Notes under the pieces: generated by a model
Database searches by the model: none
The model's input: only the letters and a program-made list of their open reading frames with translations
What the model was told of the DNA's origin: nothing
Shown: piece after piece, positions 27,008 through 35,771 of the stretch
How positions within the stretch are numbered: position 1 is the first letter of the stretch
How the letters are laid out: the number at the start of each line of letters is the position of its first letter
Program-made: the position numbers and the translations under genes
Assembly: GCA_046331625.1 (NCBI GenBank)
Contig: JAXLQL010000015.1
Coordinates: forward strand, 62,001 to 126,000
Direction of reading: 5' to 3'
DNA from: JAXLQL01 sp046331625
GTDB taxonomy: Bacteria; Acidobacteriota; Terriglobia; Bryobacterales; Bryobacteraceae
Length of the DNA: 64,000 bases

Positions 27008-28170
27008 TTCTTGTCCTCTCGATCCACTGCCCTACGCGACATCGCCGCGACATAGTCGCCGTACGAAAATTCGTTGATCAATTCCAGCCGCCCGTCCACG
27101 CGCTCACAATACACCGCTGGCATCGCGATTCCGTTGAACCAGTTCAGCTTCACCATGGTATAGCCGCCGCTGTCCATCACGTGCAGCCGGTCGCCTGGCT
27201 CGAGCGGCCGGTCAAATCGCGCCTCACAGAAGATGTCGCCCGCTAGGCACGAGCAGCTTCCGATGAAGTACTCATGCGCTCCCGTAGGTGACGCCTCGCG
27301 AATGGTGGGCGGCTCATTGTAAATCAGTGCGTCCAGCCGGTGCGCCTCGGTCGCGCTGTCGACAATCGCCGTCGCCTTGCCGTTGTGAACGATGTCGAGA
27401 ACTGTCACCGCCATGTCCGTGGACCGCGTGACGATAGCCTCGCCCGGCTCGAGATACACCTGCACTCCGTGCCGATCCGCGAACTCGCGCAACACCGCCG
27501 CGAAGCCTTCGAGCGGATAGCCATCGTGAGTGAAGGCGATCCCGCCGCCGAGGCTCACCCAACGCAGTTGCCTCAGGTACGCGCCAAAGCCTCGAGAAAC
27601 ATGCTCGAGCATGCGCTCCACAGACTCGAGATCTCCGTTCTCGCAGTTCATGTGGAACATCGCGCCTTCCACGCCCGCCATTCTCTCCCGCGTCAGATCC
27701 GAGACACGCGTCCCAAGGCGCGAATATGCACGCGCGGGATCCGCCAAGTGCTGCCGCGCGAAACTCACCTCCGGATTCATCCGCAGTCCCACCGAGACTC
27801 GCGCCGGCAGCAACTCCCGATAACGCGCGAGTTGCGACAGCGAATTGAAGATCACCTTATCGGCAAAGGCCGCTACGGTCCGAACATCGCTTTCGGAGTA
27901 CCCGACGCTGTATGCGTGCGTCTCGCCGCCGAACTTCTCATAACCCAAACGCGCCTCGAACGGACTGCTGCTCGTGGTCCCATCCAAATAAGGACGCAAA
28001 ATATTGAACACGCCCCAAGTGGAAAAGCACTTCAGCGCCAACACCACCTTCGCGCCGCTCATCTTTTTCAACTCGCGCACTCGCTCGAGAGTACGGAGCA
28101 GGTCCGCTTCCCGAATCAGGAAGCACGGAGTGGGCGGCAGCGCGCCATCAGCCACGCGCACCAACGGCAA
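27004..28170 (-). CDS. nspC: Carboxynorspermidine/carboxyspermidine decarboxylase
   Basis: Up to 388 residues of an alanine-racemase-fold PLP decarboxylase. The PLP lysine is in VLALKCFSTW (near residue 47); other family marks are FHMNCEN, the glycine loop SLGGGIAFT, EPGEA and the catalytic Cys region GSCSCLAGD. It removes CO2 from carboxynorspermidine or carboxyspermidine to give the final triamine. The start is uncertain: a TTG at 28170 and a GTG at 28161 both lie inside the end of the upstream dehydrogenase gene, giving an overlap of 14-23 bases. Confidence 0.93.
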   Translation of the reverse strand: MPLVRVADGALPPTPCFLIREADLLRTLERVRELKKMSGAKVVLALKCFSTWGVFNILRPYLDGTTSSSPFEARLGYEKFGGETHAYSVGYSESDVRTVAAFADKVIFNSLSQLARYRELLPARVSVGLRMNPEVSFARQHLADPARAYSRLGTRVSDLTRERMAGVEGAMFHMNCENGDLESVERMLEHVSRGFGAYLRQLRWVSLGGGIAFTHDGYPLEGFAAVLREFADRHGVQVYLEPGEAIVTRSTDMAVTVLDIVHNGKATAIVDSATEAHRLDALIYNEPPTIREASPTGAHEYFIGSCSCLAGDIFCEARFDRPLEPGDRLHVMDSGGYTMVKLNWFNGIAMPAVYCERVDGRLELINEFSYGDYVAAMSRRAVDREDKK

Positions 28171-29383
28171 CGGGCATTTCCATCGTGTCCCACGTCAAGC
28201 CGATCTGCGGCATCAACTTCAGAAATGGATCCGGATCCAATTGCTCGATATTGTTCACGCCCGGCTTGGCCCATTCGCCGCTGAAGAAGAGCAGCGCTGC
28301 GGTCACCGCAGGCACGCCAGTCGTGTAGGAAATGGCTTGCGACTCCACCTCTTCATACGCCTTCTTGTGGTCGCAGATGTTGTAGAGGAACACTTCGCGC
28401 GGCTCGCCGTTCTTGCGTCCCCGCACCCAGGTGCCGATGCAGGTTTTCCCAGTGTAGTTCGGAGCCAAGCTAGTCGGCTCCGGCAGCAGCGCTTTCAGAA
28501 CCCGCAGCGGTGACACCGTGATCCCGTCGGAAGTCGTCACCGGAATTGGCGACAGCATCCCCACATCGCGCAGCACGTTGAAGTAGCGCAGGTAGTTCTC
28601 GCCGAAACCCATCCAAAATTCGATCCGCTTGGCCGGGATATACTCCGCCAGCGATCGCACTTCATCATGCGCCATCGAATACAACGTGAACGGACCCACC
28701 TCGGGAAACGTGAACTCCAGTTTGCGTGAGTGGCAAGGCACGCGCTTCCACTGCTTGTCTTCCCAGTAGAACGAGTCGCCTTGGATCTCGAGTAGATTCG
28801 TCTCCGGGTCAAAGTTAGTCGCGAACTTGCGCCCGTGGTTACCGGCGTTGACATCCAGTACATCGATCGAATCGATGTCATCCACCAAATGCTTCCACGC
28901 ATAGGCGGCGAACACGCTCACCACGCCCGGGTCGAAACCCGCACCCAAGATCGCTGTCAGCCCGGCCTTCGCATAGCGTTCGCGAAAAGCCCACTGCGGA
29001 TCATAGGCCTCGGGAACCTGCTGCCCTTCGCTGCAGAGATCCGTGGCGACCGACGTATCGAGATACGGCACGCCCGTGCGAAGGCAAGCCTCCATGATGT
29101 CGACGTTCACCCATGGCGGACCCGCGTTCATCACCAGCCGAGGCCGCACTTCCTCGATCAGCCGCGCCACCGAGTCGACATCGTGCGCGTCGAGCCGGCG
29201 CGAGGTGAGCTTGCGGCTCCGGTCCTTGCGATTGCCGCAGCGATCGATGCTCGCCAGAATGCGATCGCACTTTTCCCGCGTACGCGAGGCGAGCACCAGG
29301 TCGCCCAGGATATGGTTGTTCTGCGCCACCTTGTGGGCGATCACCGACCCGACGCCACCGGCGCCAATTTGCAATATCGACAA
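28148..29383 (-). CDS. Carboxynorspermidine synthase (saccharopine dehydrogenase family)
   Basis: 411 residues. The nucleotide-binding motif IGAGGVGSV opens the protein, followed by NAGPPWVN, YLDTSV, GAGFDPGV and a conserved C-terminal domain, matching the CANSDH branch that condenses aspartate semialdehyde with 1,3-diaminopropane or putrescine and reduces the Schiff base with NADPH. The TTG at 29383 is the only usable start: the second codon upstream is the aminotransferase stop, in the same frame. Flanked by its pathway partners, so the call is well supported. Confidence 0.92.
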   Translation of the reverse strand: MSILQIGAGGVGSVIAHKVAQNNHILGDLVLASRTREKCDRILASIDRCGNRKDRSRKLTSRRLDAHDVDSVARLIEEVRPRLVMNAGPPWVNVDIMEACLRTGVPYLDTSVATDLCSEGQQVPEAYDPQWAFRERYAKAGLTAILGAGFDPGVVSVFAAYAWKHLVDDIDSIDVLDVNAGNHGRKFATNFDPETNLLEIQGDSFYWEDKQWKRVPCHSRKLEFTFPEVGPFTLYSMAHDEVRSLAEYIPAKRIEFWMGFGENYLRYFNVLRDVGMLSPIPVTTSDGITVSPLRVLKALLPEPTSLAPNYTGKTCIGTWVRGRKNGEPREVFLYNICDHKKAYEEVESQAISYTTGVPAVTAALLFFSGEWAKPGVNNIEQLDPDPFLKLMPQIGLTWDTMEMPVAVGARG

Positions 29384-29386
29384 AGC

Positions 29387-30700
29387 TCAAAGTCCCTTCT
29401 CATGAGGGCGCAGTTCCGCGAGCGTGGCCTCGATGGCCTCCACCAGGATCCGCAACCCTTCGGTCAGTAGTTCATCCGAGATCACCAGCGGCGGCAGCAG
29501 CTTCAACACCGCGCCACGGCGGCCGCACGTTTCAATCATCAGCCCGTGTTCGAAGCAGCGCCGCGAAACCAAATCGGCTGCGTTGCCGCCTCCGCAGTCC
29601 GCTAGATCGACGCCGACCAGCAAGCCACGCCCGCGCACTTCGATCCGCCGGTCAATGCGAGCCGCTTCTCGCGACAGAAACTCCATCGCCAGCCGGCTCT
29701 TCCGCTCCACTTCGGCGCGGAAGCGAGCGCTCTTCCAATGGTCGAGAGCGGCGGCCGCGGCGACGAAAGCCAGTTGATTGCCGCGAAACGTTCCCGTGTG
29801 TTCACCCGGAGCCCAAACGTCGAGATGCGGCCGGATCAGCAACAGCGACATCGGCAAGCCGTATCCGCCGATCGATTTCGATACGCAGACCACATCGGGC
29901 ACGATGCCCGCTTCTTCGAAGGCGAAGAACGGACCCGTGCGGCCGCAGCCAGTCTGCACTTCGTCGACCGCGAGCAGAATCCCGTACTGGTCACAAAGCG
30001 ACCTCAAACCCCGCAGAAACTCAGTCGGCGCGGCATACACGCCGCCTTCGGCTTGCACCGCTTCGAGCAGAAACGCGGCCGGGAGCTCGATGCCGGAGTG
30101 CGTGTCTTCGAGTAAGTCGCGGATGTAGTCGAGAGTTTCTGGAAACGCGCGAGGCCCCGCGGGAAACCGAAATCGAGTTACATGCGAGAGAGGAACGCCC
30201 GCGCTCTTCCGATGGTCACGCCGGGAGGTGACACCCAGCGCCCCGGCCGACATTCCATGCCACCCTCCGGTGAAGGCCGCCACATGGCTGCGCCCCGTCG
30301 CCTTGCGCACCAGCTTTAGCGCGGCTTCCACGGAATTGGCCCCGGTGGGCCCGCAGAACTGGATCTTGTAGTCGAGCCCGCGCGGCTCGAAAATCACGCT
30401 TGCGAATGCCTCGAGGAACTCCCGCTTCGCGGCTGTGTGCAGGTCCAAGGCATGTGCGATGCCATCGGACTCCAAATACTCGACGAGCTTCGCCTTGATT
30501 TCAGGCGGATTATGGCCGTAATTCAGCGCTCCGGCGCCTGCGAAAAAGTCGATCCATCGCCGGCCATCTTCATCGAATATCTCGGCGCCACGAGCTCGGG
30601 TGAACACCGCCGGAAACGACCGGCAGTAGGTTCTGACCTCCGATTCATGGCGAACAAAAGGTGCAACGCCAACGGGGGCGGCCTCATCCGCAACTGTCAT
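29387..30700 (-). CDS. Diaminobutyrate--2-oxoglutarate aminotransferase (class III, EctB/Dat type)
   Basis: 437 residues. A class III PLP aminotransferase with YGHNPPEIK, the FCGPTGANSVEAALKL block typical of 2,4-diaminobutyrate transaminases, EAVQAEGG, DEVQTGCGRTG and the PLP lysine in VSKSIGGYG. It converts aspartate semialdehyde plus glutamate to L-2,4-diaminobutyrate. There are no ectA/ectC genes beside it, so ectoine synthesis is unlikely; the neighbours point to diaminopropane-derived polyamines as in Vibrio. ATG start, 23 bases after the decarboxylase stop. Confidence 0.92.
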   Translation of the reverse strand: MTVADEAAPVGVAPFVRHESEVRTYCRSFPAVFTRARGAEIFDEDGRRWIDFFAGAGALNYGHNPPEIKAKLVEYLESDGIAHALDLHTAAKREFLEAFASVIFEPRGLDYKIQFCGPTGANSVEAALKLVRKATGRSHVAAFTGGWHGMSAGALGVTSRRDHRKSAGVPLSHVTRFRFPAGPRAFPETLDYIRDLLEDTHSGIELPAAFLLEAVQAEGGVYAAPTEFLRGLRSLCDQYGILLAVDEVQTGCGRTGPFFAFEEAGIVPDVVCVSKSIGGYGLPMSLLLIRPHLDVWAPGEHTGTFRGNQLAFVAAAAALDHWKSARFRAEVERKSRLAMEFLSREAARIDRRIEVRGRGLLVGVDLADCGGGNAADLVSRRCFEHGLMIETCGRRGAVLKLLPPLVISDELLTEGLRILVEAIEATLAELRPHEKGL

Positions 30701-30723
30701 TAGCTCAACCCTACTATGCCCGA

Positions 30724-32163
30724 TTACCCACTCACCAGTACCCCTTTGAGGGAGGGATCTGACGCGCTTGTGGGTATCCCTGTAGCCCGCATCGCTAGCA
30801 GCCGCTCCACGATATCCGCCGACATCTCCTCCCCCGGCATCAACACCGGGATCCCCGGCGGATACGGCGTCACGATCTCAGCGCAGACGCAGCCCGTGGC
30901 CTCCTCGAGCGGAACCACACGCTGGGGTCCCCAGAAGCACGCCCCTGGCGATTGGACCTTCTTCGGCTGTTGATACAGGCCGTTCCCCGAGACGCTCACG
31001 GGCGTGGTTACCTGGCGGCCCGCTGCGATAGCGCGCATGGCGGAAACGAGGCGGTCGAGGTCTGATTTCTCGGTGCCCACGGTAAGAATCGCGAGCACAT
31101 AGGTCGGGCCAGACAATTCCAGCTTGATACCTTGCCGGTTCAACTCGTCGAGTAACTCGCCGCCACTGAGGCCCAACCCGGTGGCGTCGATCACGATCTT
31201 AGTCGGGTCGAGCGCGAAGAATCCTGAGCCAGGGCCTTCGAACGAATCGGAATCGAGCACTCGCACGCCTTCGAGCGCCCCGAGCGCACGCCGCGCCTCC
31301 CCGGCAATGTCGAGCACGCGCGTCCAGATGGCGGCGCCTTCATGCACCATTTGCCATCGTGAGTAGTCGATCGAGATCATCACCGGAAAACTCGGACTCG
31401 TAGTCTGAATGAGCTGCAGCGTCTTGCGAACCCGCTCGGTCGGAATGCTGCCGTTGACCTTGTGCAGCACGGCGGCCTGGCTCAGGCCCGAGAGAATCTT
31501 GTGCGTTGACTGCACCACCAGATCCGCGCCCGCATCCTCGCCAGCCAACGGCAGCTCCCGATGAAAGTGAAAATGCGGACCATGCGCTTCATCCACGAGC
31601 AGGAACTTGCCATGCTGCGCGCACACCCCGCGCAGCGCCGCGATGTCCGCTACCGTGCCGAAGTACGTCGGATTGAGCACCACGGCCGCCACCGCGCGCG
31701 GATTCTCGCGAAAGGCCTGGTCGAGTTGCGCGGCGCTGACGCCGTGATAGATGCCGAAGGTCGGGTCGCACGTGGGCGTCAGCCAGATGGGGTCCGCGCC
31801 CGCAAGCACGATGCCCGCCACCGTGGACTTGTGCGCGTTGCGCTGCACCAGCACTTGTGATCCAGGGCTGCAGACCGATAGCAGGGAAGCAATGTTGCCC
31901 GACGTGCTGCCGCCGACCAGCACGAAGGATTCGCTCACGCCGTACGCGTCCGCTAGCAACCGCTCCGCCTCGGCGATCGGCCCCGAAGGGCAGTGGAGCG
32001 TATCGAGCTCTGCGAGGTTGTTGAGGTCGAGATCCGCGATGCGCTGCTTGAAGTCCGCGGGCAGCGTGCGGCCGCCTTTGTGGCCGGGGCAATAGAGTGG
32101 TGCGATTTGGCCCTCGAGGAAAGCGAGACAAGCTTCGTAGAGGGGAAGGGAATCCTGCTTCAC
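30724..32163 (-). CDS. Orn/Lys/Arg-type (fold I) basic amino acid decarboxylase
   Basis: 479 residues, the length of Bacillus SpeA/Cad-type enzymes rather than the 700-residue enterobacterial forms. Marks of the family: PLYCPGHKGG near the start, LVGGSTSGN, DEAHGPHFHFH, and the PLP lysine in QSTHKILSGLSQ. It begins with a GTG at 32163. It decarboxylates a basic amino acid to a diamine; arginine, ornithine or lysine are the usual substrates. Being first in an operon with a diaminobutyrate aminotransferase and no separate diaminobutyrate decarboxylase, it might instead or also make 1,3-diaminopropane; this is inference. Confidence 0.92.
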   Translation of the reverse strand: MKQDSLPLYEACLAFLEGQIAPLYCPGHKGGRTLPADFKQRIADLDLNNLAELDTLHCPSGPIAEAERLLADAYGVSESFVLVGGSTSGNIASLLSVCSPGSQVLVQRNAHKSTVAGIVLAGADPIWLTPTCDPTFGIYHGVSAAQLDQAFRENPRAVAAVVLNPTYFGTVADIAALRGVCAQHGKFLLVDEAHGPHFHFHRELPLAGEDAGADLVVQSTHKILSGLSQAAVLHKVNGSIPTERVRKTLQLIQTTSPSFPVMISIDYSRWQMVHEGAAIWTRVLDIAGEARRALGALEGVRVLDSDSFEGPGSGFFALDPTKIVIDATGLGLSGGELLDELNRQGIKLELSGPTYVLAILTVGTEKSDLDRLVSAMRAIAAGRQVTTPVSVSGNGLYQQPKKVQSPGACFWGPQRVVPLEEATGCVCAEIVTPYPPGIPVLMPGEEMSADIVERLLAMRATGIPTSASDPSLKGVLVSG

Positions 32164-32206
32164 TCCGCAGGCACCCTGGCGAGGCGCCGATGCATCTCTC
32201 GCGCTC

Positions 32207-32236
32207 AGTATAAAGGTTAAACCCAGTCCCGGGCAA
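32207..32236 (-). promoter_or_regulatory. Candidate sigma-70 promoter of the polyamine operon
   Basis: On the minus strand, TTGCCC (rc of 32231-32236) and TATACT (rc of 32207-32212) are separated by 18 bases, and the -10 box ends about 44 bases before the GTG of the decarboxylase gene. Four of six and five of six bases match consensus. Confidence 0.45.
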
Positions 32237-32263
32237 TTCTTGCCGCGCCGCTATCATAAGCAG

Positions 32264-32728
32264 GTGGCGAGACGAATCATCGAAGGCATCGCGGAACTCA
32301 AAACCCTCATCGGCGCCGAAGCCGGTGTCACCGAGTGGCTGACCATCACGCAAGATCGCATCTCGCAATTCGCCGATGTCACCGGCGACCATCAGTGGAT
32401 CCACATCGACGCCACACGCGCAGCCGTCGAGTCGCCCTACAAGACCACCATTGCGCACGGCTTCCTCACCCTTTCGCTGCTCTCGGACTTCAGCCACCAA
32501 GCCGTTGACGTGCGCGGCGAATTTAGCCGCCGCATCAACTATGGACTCAACCGCGTGCGCTTCCCCGCGCCCGTCCCTGCCGGATCACGCATCCGCGGCC
32601 GCTTCGGCGTGCACTCGGTGGAAGATATCGAAGGCGGCGTGCAAGTGATCTGGAACGCGACCATCGAAGTGGAAGGCGGGGCCAAGCCCGCGCTCGCCGC
32701 CGAGTGGATCACGCGGCTGTACTACTGA
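32264..32728 (+). CDS. MaoC-family (R)-specific enoyl-CoA hydratase
   Basis: About 154 residues from the GTG at 32264 (a TTG at 32240 is also in frame). Single hot-dog domain with the hydratase-2 signature: FADVTGDHQWIHID containing the catalytic Asp and His, then TIAHGFLTLSLL. It hydrates trans-2-enoyl-CoA to (R)-3-hydroxyacyl-CoA, feeding polyhydroxyalkanoate or other pathways. Divergent from the polyamine operon and 7 bases overlapping at its 3' end with the convergent tannase gene. Confidence 0.9.
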   Translation: MARRIIEGIAELKTLIGAEAGVTEWLTITQDRISQFADVTGDHQWIHIDATRAAVESPYKTTIAHGFLTLSLLSDFSHQAVDVRGEFSRRINYGLNRVRFPAPVPAGSRIRGRFGVHSVEDIEGGVQVIWNATIEVEGGAKPALAAEWITRLYY

Positions 32729-34146
32729 CGGGCCTTACAACTGAAGTTACCCGCCTCATTCGTACTCCCGGACCCCTGATAAACCGCCCGCTCCGGATAT
32801 GGACACAACGGACGCGTCATCTCCACTCGCCCACGCTCACTCACCCGAGTCGCGATGATCGCCTTCGGAGCCTCATTCCGCTCCCGCCATCGCTCGAGCG
32901 CCGCTAGCGCCTGGAACTGATTCGGCCCCGTCCCGCCACCGCAATGCGCCATCCCAGGCACCATGAACAACCGCAGCCACTCGCCCTGGTTTGCACCCAT
33001 CTGCTTCAGCACCGACTCGTAGTAAGAAACCGTATTGAGCGCCGAGATCGCACCGCCCGATCCGCCATCGCTCCACCCGTGATAGATCAGCAGCTTCCCG
33101 CCGCGCGCCTTGAATCGCGCCAAGTCCGGGTTCACCGCGTGGATCTCCTTCCCGTGCTCGAGCGCCCGTTCGATGTCCTTCTCGAGATCGAACGCGTGCC
33201 AGTCCCACGCGGCGTTCTGATTGCCGATGTATCGGAACATCTCGATGTCCATTTTGCCCGGCTCGGTGGCCCCAGCAGGAACAAGCCAGCCGAGTTCGCC
33301 ACCCACGGGAAGCCGCGGATAGAGCAATTCGCCCGTGGACTTTCGCGTATCCGTGTACGCGGCCCGCACCGTCTCGAGTTGCTGCGCGCTCAGGCAACTC
33401 GCGTTCTCGGCGCCCTTGCACAACAGCACGCTCGGGTCGAAGTTGCAGTCGCGCGGGTCTTCGAGTAGCCGGTCGCGAACGCCGTCATTCGCGTCGCACT
33501 TGTCGAGCACAGCGTCGTTGAGCAGCTTCAACTTCTCCGGAGGCATTGCATGTTGCGGTGAACGGAGCGAAGTCATCAGCAACCGCATGCGCCACGCGCA
33601 CAAGTTGATCTGGTTGTTCGCCGGCGCCCCCGCGATGATGCCGTCGAAGTCTTCCGGATAGCGCTGCGCCGACATCAGCCCTTGGCGGCCACCCGTGGAG
33701 CAGCCCTCCCAATACGAAAGCCGCGGAGCCCGCCCATAGTATGCCGAGATCAGCGCTTTCGCCTTGACTGCGGTTTCGTGGACCGCGCGATAAGCGAAGT
33801 CCGTGATCTTCTCCGGATGCCCCATTCCGAAGCTGCCGCTTCCGCTGCTGTGACCCGTATCGGTGGATGCAGTCGCGTAGTGCTCGGCAACCGCGTTCGT
33901 CATCCCCCCCGTGTTGACACTGCCCACGAAACCACCGCCGCCCTCCATGAGGAACTTGCCATTCCACACCGCAACCGGCGGCAGCCACACTTCGGACTTG
34001 ATCTCCGAATCCGCCGTCGGCCGCAGCGTGATCGAAACCCGGCAATGCGTGGCGGTTTGCTCCGCGGAAGTGACATCGGCGAGCCGAGCCATCTCGGAGC
34101 AAGGCGTCTGAGCGAATAGCGGTAGGGCCAGCAGAAACATGCGCAT
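32722..34146 (-). CDS. Secreted tannase/feruloyl esterase-family protein
   Basis: About 474 residues. The ATG at 34146 opens a short signal peptide (MRMFLLALPLFAQ); a GTG two codons earlier is possible. Features of the tannase family: the GGGGFVG strand, the nucleophile in WEGCSTGGRQG, the Asp in YHGWSDGG, and the His in VPGMAHCGGG, plus paired cysteines on either side as in fungal feruloyl esterase B. It hydrolyses ester links of phenolic acids in plant or soil organic matter outside the cytoplasm. Confidence 0.9.
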   Translation of the reverse strand: MRMFLLALPLFAQTPCSEMARLADVTSAEQTATHCRVSITLRPTADSEIKSEVWLPPVAVWNGKFLMEGGGGFVGSVNTGGMTNAVAEHYATASTDTGHSSGSGSFGMGHPEKITDFAYRAVHETAVKAKALISAYYGRAPRLSYWEGCSTGGRQGLMSAQRYPEDFDGIIAGAPANNQINLCAWRMRLLMTSLRSPQHAMPPEKLKLLNDAVLDKCDANDGVRDRLLEDPRDCNFDPSVLLCKGAENASCLSAQQLETVRAAYTDTRKSTGELLYPRLPVGGELGWLVPAGATEPGKMDIEMFRYIGNQNAAWDWHAFDLEKDIERALEHGKEIHAVNPDLARFKARGGKLLIYHGWSDGGSGGAISALNTVSYYESVLKQMGANQGEWLRLFMVPGMAHCGGGTGPNQFQALAALERWRERNEAPKAIIATRVSERGRVEMTRPLCPYPERAVYQGSGSTNEAGNFSCKARQ

Positions 34147-34202
34147 CCTCACAGACTACCCGGTTTCGCGGGACGCTATCGTAACGGCTATCGTAACAAT
34201 GG

Positions 34203-34610
34203 ATGCCTGACGCGCAAATCTTGCGATTCAATGGTGCCGCCGAACGCGATCCCGCCATCCACGCCTGGTTCCAAGAGCACCCCGGCGAACTCGGCGCCAT
34301 CGCGCGCGAGTGGTTCGGCGTCATGCGCGAATGCGGAGACGAAGTGCTCGAGCTCTTCCACGATGGCTGCCCGGTCGTCTGCCTCGGCGATGCGCCGTTC
34401 GCCTACGTCAACGTATTCACTGGGCACGTCAACGTCGGATTCTTTCAAGGCGCCGCGCTCCCGGATCCAGCACGCCTGCTACAAGGCTCCGGCAGATTCA
34501 TGCGCCACGTGAAGATCAAACCCGGCACAGCCGTCAATGCCACCGCGCTGGCGAACCTCATCCAAGCCGCCTACTGGGACACGAAGTCGCGCCTCGAGTC
34601 CAACGCCTGA
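34203..34610 (+). CDS. DUF1801-domain protein
   Basis: 135 residues, soluble alpha/beta. The family marks are the first helix pair, then a strand-rich core FAYVNVFTGHVNVGFF, DPARLLQGSG and MRHVKI. The family is small, related to the YdhG/frataxin-like fold, and of unknown function. Divergent from the tannase gene with a 56-base gap. Confidence 0.75.
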   Translation: MPDAQILRFNGAAERDPAIHAWFQEHPGELGAIAREWFGVMRECGDEVLELFHDGCPVVCLGDAPFAYVNVFTGHVNVGFFQGAALPDPARLLQGSGRFMRHVKIKPGTAVNATALANLIQAAYWDTKSRLESNA

Positions 34611-34634
34611 CTTGAGCCTAAGCTATAGGCAGCC

Positions 34635-34913
34635 TCACTTGCCTGCGTGCCATCGATCATCTGAAAATTCCGGCGGTATGTCGTCGCCGCCAGGATCAAC
34701 ACCAAGTCGTTCCAATGCGTCGAACCACTCGTCGCGCAAGCTATTGGGCAACTTCAGCCCGCACCAAGGGCAAAAGGCGATTCCAAGATGACTGCTTCCG
34801 CCGTCGAGTACTCGGACTCCGAACTCGCGCAATTTGGGAGTGTAGTCCACAGGAACGGTTGGATCCGCCAACGCGCTCTCCATTTGGGAACAGCAAAAGC
34901 CAATCTTACTCAT
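34635..34913 (-). CDS. Small zinc-ribbon-like protein, DUF6980-type
   Basis: 92 residues from the ATG at 34913; the frame is open further upstream only as a shadow of the next gene. A CC pair near the N-terminus, then FCPWCGLKLP (a knuckle-like CPxCG), SLRDEWFDALERLG and a closing EFSDDRW match what I recall of DUF6980. Two cysteine pairs could bind one zinc. Role unknown. It lies 29 bases downstream of the exported protein gene on the same strand. Confidence 0.65.
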   Translation of the reverse strand: MSKIGFCCSQMESALADPTVPVDYTPKLREFGVRVLDGGSSHLGIAFCPWCGLKLPNSLRDEWFDALERLGVDPGGDDIPPEFSDDRWHAGK

Positions 34914-34942
34914 ACGGCAATCGGCTCCCTTAGTCCCGCGCC

Positions 34943-35770
34943 CTACTTCGGATCCACCGTCCGCAGCAAATAATCCCGGACTCGCAAATACAGCTCCGGA
35001 TCCTCGGGCGGTCTCCGCGACCCACACCACTGCTCCGCGCTCTCCGCCCCAATCGCCTTCATCACCCCCGCCATCGCCGCCTCGCGACCGATCTGCCCTT
35101 CCAGCATCCGCGCCAGCGCCGCATCCTGCGACGCGTTCCTCCGAATCATCGACCGCACGTTCGTGTCCGTCAGCGTCACCCGCTCCGTTTTCCCGCACAC
35201 GAATCCACGCAGCGGCTCGATCGCCGTGGTCGCCGAATTCGCCGCGATCGGCGCCAGCGCACCGGAAGTCAGCATCAGCTTCGGCACGGTCGCCGGAACC
35301 ACCCGCACCTCCATCGGATAGATCACCCACTTGTCCCCATCGTGGAACTGGATCTCGAACCGCACCCGCCGCACTGGCGTCAACTGCGGCACGAACATGT
35401 CCACCAGGAACACGCCCACGCCGTTCGGCAGCACGTCATAGAACGGCGGCGTTACCTTCTCGAGCACATCCGGCACGCCGTTCGAATCCATCACCGCGCG
35501 ATAGATCGTCCCCTGGATCATTCCCTCGGGGTTTGATCCCACGTACAGCGTCACCTTCGCCCCCGGCGCCGCATTCACCACCACGAACACTGACGCCGAC
35601 CCATTGCGCGCCACTGCTGGCGATAGGATCTCACGAGGTGTGCCAGCCCGGTCCTGCTTGACGATCGCGCCATCAGGACCGGGCCGCCGAAATTCCGAAT
35701 ACACATCCACCTGCGCTCGCATAGCCGCGGGAACCGCAACCATCACGAGCGCGAGCAGCAGGAACCGCAT
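34943..35770 (-). CDS. Exported protein of unknown function, linked to the RNase E/G gene
   Basis: 275 residues from the ATG at 35770, one base after the RNase stop. Signal peptide MRFLLLALVMVAVPAAMRAQ; the mature part has a beta-rich domain (about 25-170: VFVVVNAAPGAKVTLYVG, VRRVRFEIQFHDG, YPMEVRVVP) and a helical C-terminal part (VRSMIRRNASQDAALARMLEGQIG) ending in a C-containing stretch (AEQWCGSRRPPEDPELY). I do not recognise a family. The tight junction suggests co-transcription with the RNase gene, without telling its role. Confidence 0.75.
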   Translation of the reverse strand: MRFLLLALVMVAVPAAMRAQVDVYSEFRRPGPDGAIVKQDRAGTPREILSPAVARNGSASVFVVVNAAPGAKVTLYVGSNPEGMIQGTIYRAVMDSNGVPDVLEKVTPPFYDVLPNGVGVFLVDMFVPQLTPVRRVRFEIQFHDGDKWVIYPMEVRVVPATVPKLMLTSGALAPIAANSATTAIEPLRGFVCGKTERVTLTDTNVRSMIRRNASQDAALARMLEGQIGREAAMAGVMKAIGAESAEQWCGSRRPPEDPELYLRVRDYLLRTVDPK

Positions 35771-35771
35771 C

